DNA from: a bacterium
GTDB taxonomy: Bacteria; Latescibacterota; UBA2968; GCA-2709665
DNA: 8,116 nucleotides
Assembly (NCBI GenBank): GCA_027619145.1
Contig: JAQCGA010000157.1
Span: 1 to 8,116 of the forward strand
Direction of reading: 5' to 3'
A model generated the notes under the pieces. The model saw only the letters and a list, made by a program, of their open reading frames with translations. It searched no databases and was not told the origin of the DNA. A program made the position numbers and the translations under genes. This document shows, in pieces, positions 4,629 to 8,116 of the stretch; position 1 is the first letter of the stretch; each line of letters begins with the position of its first letter.

Positions 4629-5984
4629 ATGGCGTCTGATCGGCCGAATGTGCTGGTGTTTTTTACAGATCAACAGCGGTGGGATACAACCGGGTTGCAC
4701 GGGAATCCGATGGGGCTTACGCAGAATTGGGATGCGATGGCGCGGCGGGGTACTCATGTGGCAAATTCATTTACGTGCCAGCCGGTGTGTGGGCCGGCGC
4801 GGTCGTGTTTGCAGACGGGGCTGTACGCAACAGCAACGGGATGTTTTCGGAATGCGATTCCATTGCCTCGAGATCGGCGGACGTTGGCGCATCATTTTGG
4901 GGAGGCTGGATATCAGACGGGATATATTGGGAAGTGGCATTTGCACGATCGTGGGACGATTGGACCGGTGCCGGAAGTGGACCGGGGGGGGTATGAGTAC
5001 TGGCTGGCGTCCAATGTGCTGGAGTTTACATCTGATGCGTATCAGACGACGTTGTATGATAATGAGAATCATCCTGTGGAGCTTCCGGGGTACCGAGTGG
5101 ATGCGTTGACAGATGCGGTTGTTCGGTATATTGACGGGCACAAGGCGGAGCCGTTCTTTCTATTTACGTCTTATATTGAGCCGCACCATCAGAATTTTAC
5201 GGATGATTTTCCGGCACCGGATGGATATCGGGAGAAGTACACCGGCGGGTGGATTCCGCCAGATCTGGCGGCGTTGGGTGGGACTGCGCATCAGCATCTG
5301 GGGGGGTACTATGGGATGGTAAAGCGGTTGGATGAAGCGTTGGGGCGTACGATGGATGCGCTGAAGAGTTTGGATTTGCTGGAGAATACGGTGGTGTTGT
5401 TTACATCTGATCATGGGTGTCATTTTAAGACGCGGAATGGGGAGTACAAGCGGTCTTGCCATGAGAGTTCGATTCGGGTGCCTACGGCGTTCCAGGGACC
5501 GGGATTTAATGGCGGTGGGCAGGTGCAGGAATTGGTGAGTCTTGTGGATTTGCCACCTACGTTGCTGGATGCGGCAGGGATTCCGGTTCCAGAGGAGATG
5601 CAGGGGCGGTCCATTTTACCGCTTTTGAGAGGAGAGAAGGAGGGATGGCCGGAGGAGGTATTTGTACAGATCAGTGAGGCGCAGGTGGGGCGGGCCGTGC
5701 GGACGCACCGGTGGAAGTATGGGGTGGATGCGCCCGAAAAAAGACCCGGTCACGATGCGGGTTCGGAGCGGTATGTGGAACAGTATTTGTACGATCTGGA
5801 GGCAGATCCGTATGAGTTGACAAATCTGGTAGGGATGCCGTCGCACCGGGAGGTGGCGGATGTGATGCGGGAGCGGCTGGTTCGGCGGATGGTGGAAGCA
5901 GGAGAAGTAGGGCCGGAGGTTGTGGAGGCGGAGGAGAAACGGAGCGGGCAACGGCGGGTGAGTGCGGAGGATGCACGAAGGTAG
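4629..5984 (+). CDS. Sulfatase of the formylglycine (type I) family, no signal peptide
   Basis: The 451-residue product hydrolyses a sulfate ester. It opens with RPNVLVFFTDQQRWD, the usual first strand and metal site (Asp14, Gln15). The maturation signature is CGPARSCLQTG at 54-64: Cys54 would be converted to formylglycine by a separate enzyme not in this window, and Arg58 supports it. Other family landmarks are GYIGKWHLH (98-106, Lys102 and His104), FTSDHGCH (258-265, with Asp261 and His262 as metal ligands), and the C-terminal YDLEADPYELTNL (388-400). Length suits the arylsulfatase / choline-sulfatase / iduronate-sulfatase superfamily; the exact substrate is not readable. There is no N-terminal hydrophobic segment, so it should act in the cytoplasm on imported material. 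The glycosidase gene follows 66 bp later, suggesting a shared sugar substrate. A run of eight G (4984-4991) lies inside the coding frame. Codons are strongly G- and T-ending. Confidence 0.93.
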   Translation: MASDRPNVLVFFTDQQRWDTTGLHGNPMGLTQNWDAMARRGTHVANSFTCQPVCGPARSCLQTGLYATATGCFRNAIPLPRDRRTLAHHFGEAGYQTGYIGKWHLHDRGTIGPVPEVDRGGYEYWLASNVLEFTSDAYQTTLYDNENHPVELPGYRVDALTDAVVRYIDGHKAEPFFLFTSYIEPHHQNFTDDFPAPDGYREKYTGGWIPPDLAALGGTAHQHLGGYYGMVKRLDEALGRTMDALKSLDLLENTVVLFTSDHGCHFKTRNGEYKRSCHESSIRVPTAFQGPGFNGGGQVQELVSLVDLPPTLLDAAGIPVPEEMQGRSILPLLRGEKEGWPEEVFVQISEAQVGRAVRTHRWKYGVDAPEKRPGHDAGSERYVEQYLYDLEADPYELTNLVGMPSHREVADVMRERLVRRMVEAGEVGPEVVEAEEKRSGQRRVSAEDARR

Positions 5985-5998
5985 AGGCATGCAATAAA

Positions 5999-6022
5999 GG
6001 CAATTGACAATTGTCAATTGCC
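5999..6022. repeat. 24-bp perfect palindrome overlapping the heptamer repeat
   Basis: The sequence from 5999 to 6022 reads the same on both strands: GGCAATTGACAA and then its exact reverse complement. It covers the first three heptamer units plus two G before them. The flanking bases 5998 and 6023 (A and A) do not pair, so the symmetry ends there. It could form a hairpin or cruciform, or be bound by a dimeric protein. Confidence 0.8.
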
Positions 6023-6042
6023 AATTATCAATTGACAATTAG
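6001..6042 (+). repeat. Six-copy heptamer tandem repeat CAATTRN in the glycosidase leader
   Basis: Six consecutive units of seven bases share CAATT; the last two bases are in order GA, GT, GC, AT, GA and AG. The run fills most of the 66-bp gap between the sulfatase stop (5984) and the glycosidase start (6051), and its last unit overlaps the start of the G-rich ribosome binding site. It is very AT-rich in a GC-rich window. Because CAATTG is itself a palindrome, units can pair with each other in several registers. It resembles in style, not in sequence, the short tandem heptamer repeats known from cyanobacteria. Confidence 0.9.
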
Positions 6043-6050
6043 GGGTAGAG

Positions 6051-7967
6051 ATGGGTGCGAAGACGCTGAAAAGGCTGACGATGGTTCCGCTGGAGCAGGT
6101 GTGTGTGGAGGGTGGATTCTGGGGGGAGCGGGTGGCGGTGAATCGGGAGGGGACGCTGCCGATTGAGCACGAGCAGTGCCAGAAGACGGGGCGGCTGGAT
6201 GCGTGGAAGCTGGAATGGAAACCGGGAGAACCGAATCCGCCGCACGTGTTCTGGGATTCGGATGTGGCAAAGTGGATTGAGGCGGCAGCGTATAGTCTGG
6301 CCACGCATCCAGACCCGGTGCTGGAGAAGCAGGTGGATCGGGTGATTGGGTGGATAAAGAAGGCACAGCAGTCGGACGGGTATTTGAACGTACATTTTAC
6401 GGTGGTGGCGCCGGAGAAACGCTGGTCGAATTTACGGGATTCGCACGAACTGTATTGTGCGGGGCATTTGATGGAGGCTGCGGTAGCGCATTTTCGGGCT
6501 ACAGGAAAGCGGACGCTGCTGGATGTGCTGTGCCGGTATGCGGATTATATTGGCCGGGTGTTTGGGCGGGGGAAGGGACAGAAGCGTGGGTACCCGGGGC
6601 ACGAGGAGATTGAACTGGCGCTGGTGAAGCTGTATCGGGCAACAGGAGAGGTACGGTATCTGGATTTGGCGAAGTTTTTTGTGGATGAACGAGGAAGGCG
6701 ACCGCATTATTACGATAAGGAGTCCAGGGAACGAGGGGAAGCGCCGGGGAGTTATCGGTTTGGGAAGTACGATTATTTGCAGGCGCATTTACCGGTGCGT
6801 GAGCAGGAAACAGCAGAGGGACATTCGGTGCGGGCGTGTTATTTGTACGCTGGAATGGCGGATGTTGCGGCGGAGACAGGGGACCGGGAGTTGTTGAAGG
6901 CGTGCCGGAAGCTGTGGAAGAATATTGTGCAGAGGCGGATGTACATTCATGGAGGGGTGGGGTCGAGTCGGTTTGGGGAGCGGTTTACGTTCGATTACGA
7001 TTTACCGAATGAAGAGGCGTATGCAGAGACGTGTGCGGCGATTGCGCTGGTGTTTTTTGCACACCGGATGTTGCAGGTAGAGGTGGACGGGGAATATGCG
7101 GATGTGATGGAGCGAGCGCTGTACAACGGGGTGATCAGCGGGGTGTCGCTGGATGGGAAGCGGTTTTTTTACGATAATTTGCTGGCGGTACATCCGGAAG
7201 TGCATCGGTTTACAGGGCAAAAGCCGCCGTCGCGGCAGGCGTGGTTTGGGTGTGCCTGCTGTCCGCCCAATATTGCCCGGATGCTTTCGTCGCTGGGGCA
7301 GTATGTGTATTCGACCGATCAGCGGGGGATGTATGTGCATTTATATGTGAATGGTAGGGCGTATATGGATGTGGGGAATACGCGGGTTGAGGTGGAGCAG
7401 AAGACAGCGTATCCCTGGGACGAAAAGGTACGGTTGGTGGTACGGCCGGAAAAAGCGGCTACGTTTACACTGGCGTTGCGGGTTCCTGGTTGGTGTTCGG
7501 CTCCTTCGCTAAAGGTGAATGGGGAGGCGGTGCAGGTGGCGAAGCATTTGCGGAAAGGGTATGTTCGCGTGCCACGGCGCTGGGAAACGGGCGACCGGGT
7601 GGAGCTGTTGCTGCCCATGCCGCCGGTTCGGATGGAGGCACATCCTTCGGTGCGGCAGGATTGTGGGCGGGTGGCACTTCAGCGAGGTCCGCTGGTCTAT
7701 TGTCTGGAAGAAACGGATAATGGAAAAGATTTGAACGATCTGGTGCTGCCGGGGGATGCAAAGCTGACGGTGAAGAAGGATCGGGGGCTGTTTGGAGGGA
7801 CGTCGGTGATTGCGGCTCGGGTGAGGCGGCGCAAGTCGTGGAGTGGAAAACTCTATCGTCCGGTGGAGTCTGAGGCACTGGTGGGGACGATGAAGGCGAT
7901 ACCGTATTTTATGTGGGCGAACCGGGGGGAGGGCGAGATGCTGGTGTGGATAGGAAGTGCTGTATAG
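6051..7967 (+). CDS. Glycoside hydrolase family 127 (DUF1680), beta-L-arabinofuranosidase-like
   Basis: The 638-residue product has the GH127 layout: an (alpha/alpha)6 barrel over about 10-425, then beta-sandwich domains to the end. Family blocks include DGYLNVHFTV (109-118), SHELYCAGHLMEAAVAHF (131-148) and HGGVGSSRFGERF (300-312). The catalytic set of Bifidobacterium HypBA1 (acid/base Glu322; zinc ligands Glu338, Cys340, Cys417, Cys418, with Cys417 the nucleophile) aligns with Glu310, Glu326, Cys328, Cys403 and Cys404. The spacing Glu-16-Glu-2-Cys is kept exactly, and Cys403-Cys404 sit in CACCPPNIAR. It should release beta-L-arabinofuranosyl or a related sugar, though DUF1680 proteins vary in substrate. 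No signal peptide is seen, so it is probably cytoplasmic. The start at 6051 follows a G-rich site (GGGG, about 7 bases upstream). It is the second gene of the sulfatase operon, ending shortly before an intrinsic terminator. Confidence 0.92.
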   Translation: MGAKTLKRLTMVPLEQVCVEGGFWGERVAVNREGTLPIEHEQCQKTGRLDAWKLEWKPGEPNPPHVFWDSDVAKWIEAAAYSLATHPDPVLEKQVDRVIGWIKKAQQSDGYLNVHFTVVAPEKRWSNLRDSHELYCAGHLMEAAVAHFRATGKRTLLDVLCRYADYIGRVFGRGKGQKRGYPGHEEIELALVKLYRATGEVRYLDLAKFFVDERGRRPHYYDKESRERGEAPGSYRFGKYDYLQAHLPVREQETAEGHSVRACYLYAGMADVAAETGDRELLKACRKLWKNIVQRRMYIHGGVGSSRFGERFTFDYDLPNEEAYAETCAAIALVFFAHRMLQVEVDGEYADVMERALYNGVISGVSLDGKRFFYDNLLAVHPEVHRFTGQKPPSRQAWFGCACCPPNIARMLSSLGQYVYSTDQRGMYVHLYVNGRAYMDVGNTRVEVEQKTAYPWDEKVRLVVRPEKAATFTLALRVPGWCSAPSLKVNGEAVQVAKHLRKGYVRVPRRWETGDRVELLLPMPPVRMEAHPSVRQDCGRVALQRGPLVYCLEETDNGKDLNDLVLPGDAKLTVKKDRGLFGGTSVIAARVRRRKSWSGKLYRPVESEALVGTMKAIPYFMWANRGEGEMLVWIGSAV

Positions 7968-7991
7968 ACCATATTTCAGGGTTTGAGTGAA

Positions 7992-8023
7992 GGGGCTGCG
8001 CAGAAGTAGCGCGGCCCCCTTTT
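7992..8023 (+). terminator. Intrinsic terminator of the sulfatase-glycosidase operon
   Basis: GGGGCTGCGC (7992-8001) pairs with GCGCGGCCCC (8009-8018) around AGAAGTA, ten pairs with one T-G wobble, followed by CTTTT and a second short T-run. It lies 24 bp after the glycosidase stop codon. Confidence 0.85.
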
Positions 8024-8116
8024 ACTTTGGGGCGTATCGCTACTGTTTCACAACAAACAACTATGCATCAATGGCATGAAGTTAAGGGCTGCGCCCCGAT
8101 CAGGACCTAACCCCCC
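8024..8116. other. Non-coding right end of the window
   Basis: I see no gene here. The last 36 bases (8081-8116) start GTTAAGGGCTGCGCCCC and end CCTAACCCCCC, with weak symmetry (GTTAAGG against CCTAAC). GGGCTGCGC also occurs in the terminator 90 bp earlier. It might be the edge of a dispersed repeat cut by the window, but this cannot be settled. Confidence 0.3.

Overview
The window is bacterial: compact genes with Shine-Dalgarno sites, short intergenic gaps and intrinsic terminators. The mix points to an uncultivated lineage of the Poribacteria or Latescibacteria kind: a cytosolic type sulfatase beside a DUF1680/GH127 glycosidase, a glutamate-1-semialdehyde-like aminotransferase beside a 3-hydroxyacyl-CoA dehydrogenase, a recombinase with a 'W-x-P-E-x-x-x-W-x-V-P' N-terminus, and scattered GTAGGGGC...GCCCGG dyads. 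That placement is inference from gene style; no rRNA or other marker is present.

Layout. (1) 1-853, minus strand: the start of a DUF4037 nucleotidyltransferase-like protein (cut by the window edge), preceded by a 190-residue integrase-like protein that has only the DNA-binding N-terminal half of a tyrosine recombinase. (2) 854-1331, plus strand: a 56-residue protein with an almost ideal ribosome binding site, a possible promoter, and a strong 14-bp terminator that also serves the convergent genes. (3) 1348-3946, minus strand: an operon read as aminotransferase, then 3-hydroxyacyl-CoA dehydrogenase family protein, then an 81-residue orphan, with a plausible promoter at 3988-4016. (4) 3947-4628: a 682-bp divergent non-coding region holding four short dyad repeats arranged as two copies of one composite module, plus a perfect 13-bp hairpin between them. 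(5) 4629-7967, plus strand: sulfatase and GH127 beta-L-arabinofuranosidase-like glycosidase, 66 bp apart. The gap is mostly a six-copy heptamer repeat that ends 8 bp before the glycosidase start; an intrinsic terminator follows at 7992-8023.

How they work together. The sulfatase and glycosidase both lack a signal peptide and probably act in the cytoplasm on imported sulfated, arabinose-containing (or similar) oligosaccharides: one removes sulfate, the other the sugar. No transporter or regulator lies in the window. The aminotransferase and dehydrogenase probably act in one short pathway on an amino/oxo/hydroxy acid or its CoA ester, substrate unknown. The two halves of the window use different codon sets (C-ending on the minus-strand genes, G/T-ending on the sulfatase and glycosidase), which fits one strand-wide G+T excess on the plus strand rather than different origins.

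I found no defence system, CRISPR array, complete mobile element or RNA gene. The most unusual items are the stand-alone recombinase N-domain, the heptamer repeat in the glycosidase leader, the duplicated dyad module with compensating arm changes, and the small, strongly initiated 56-residue gene.
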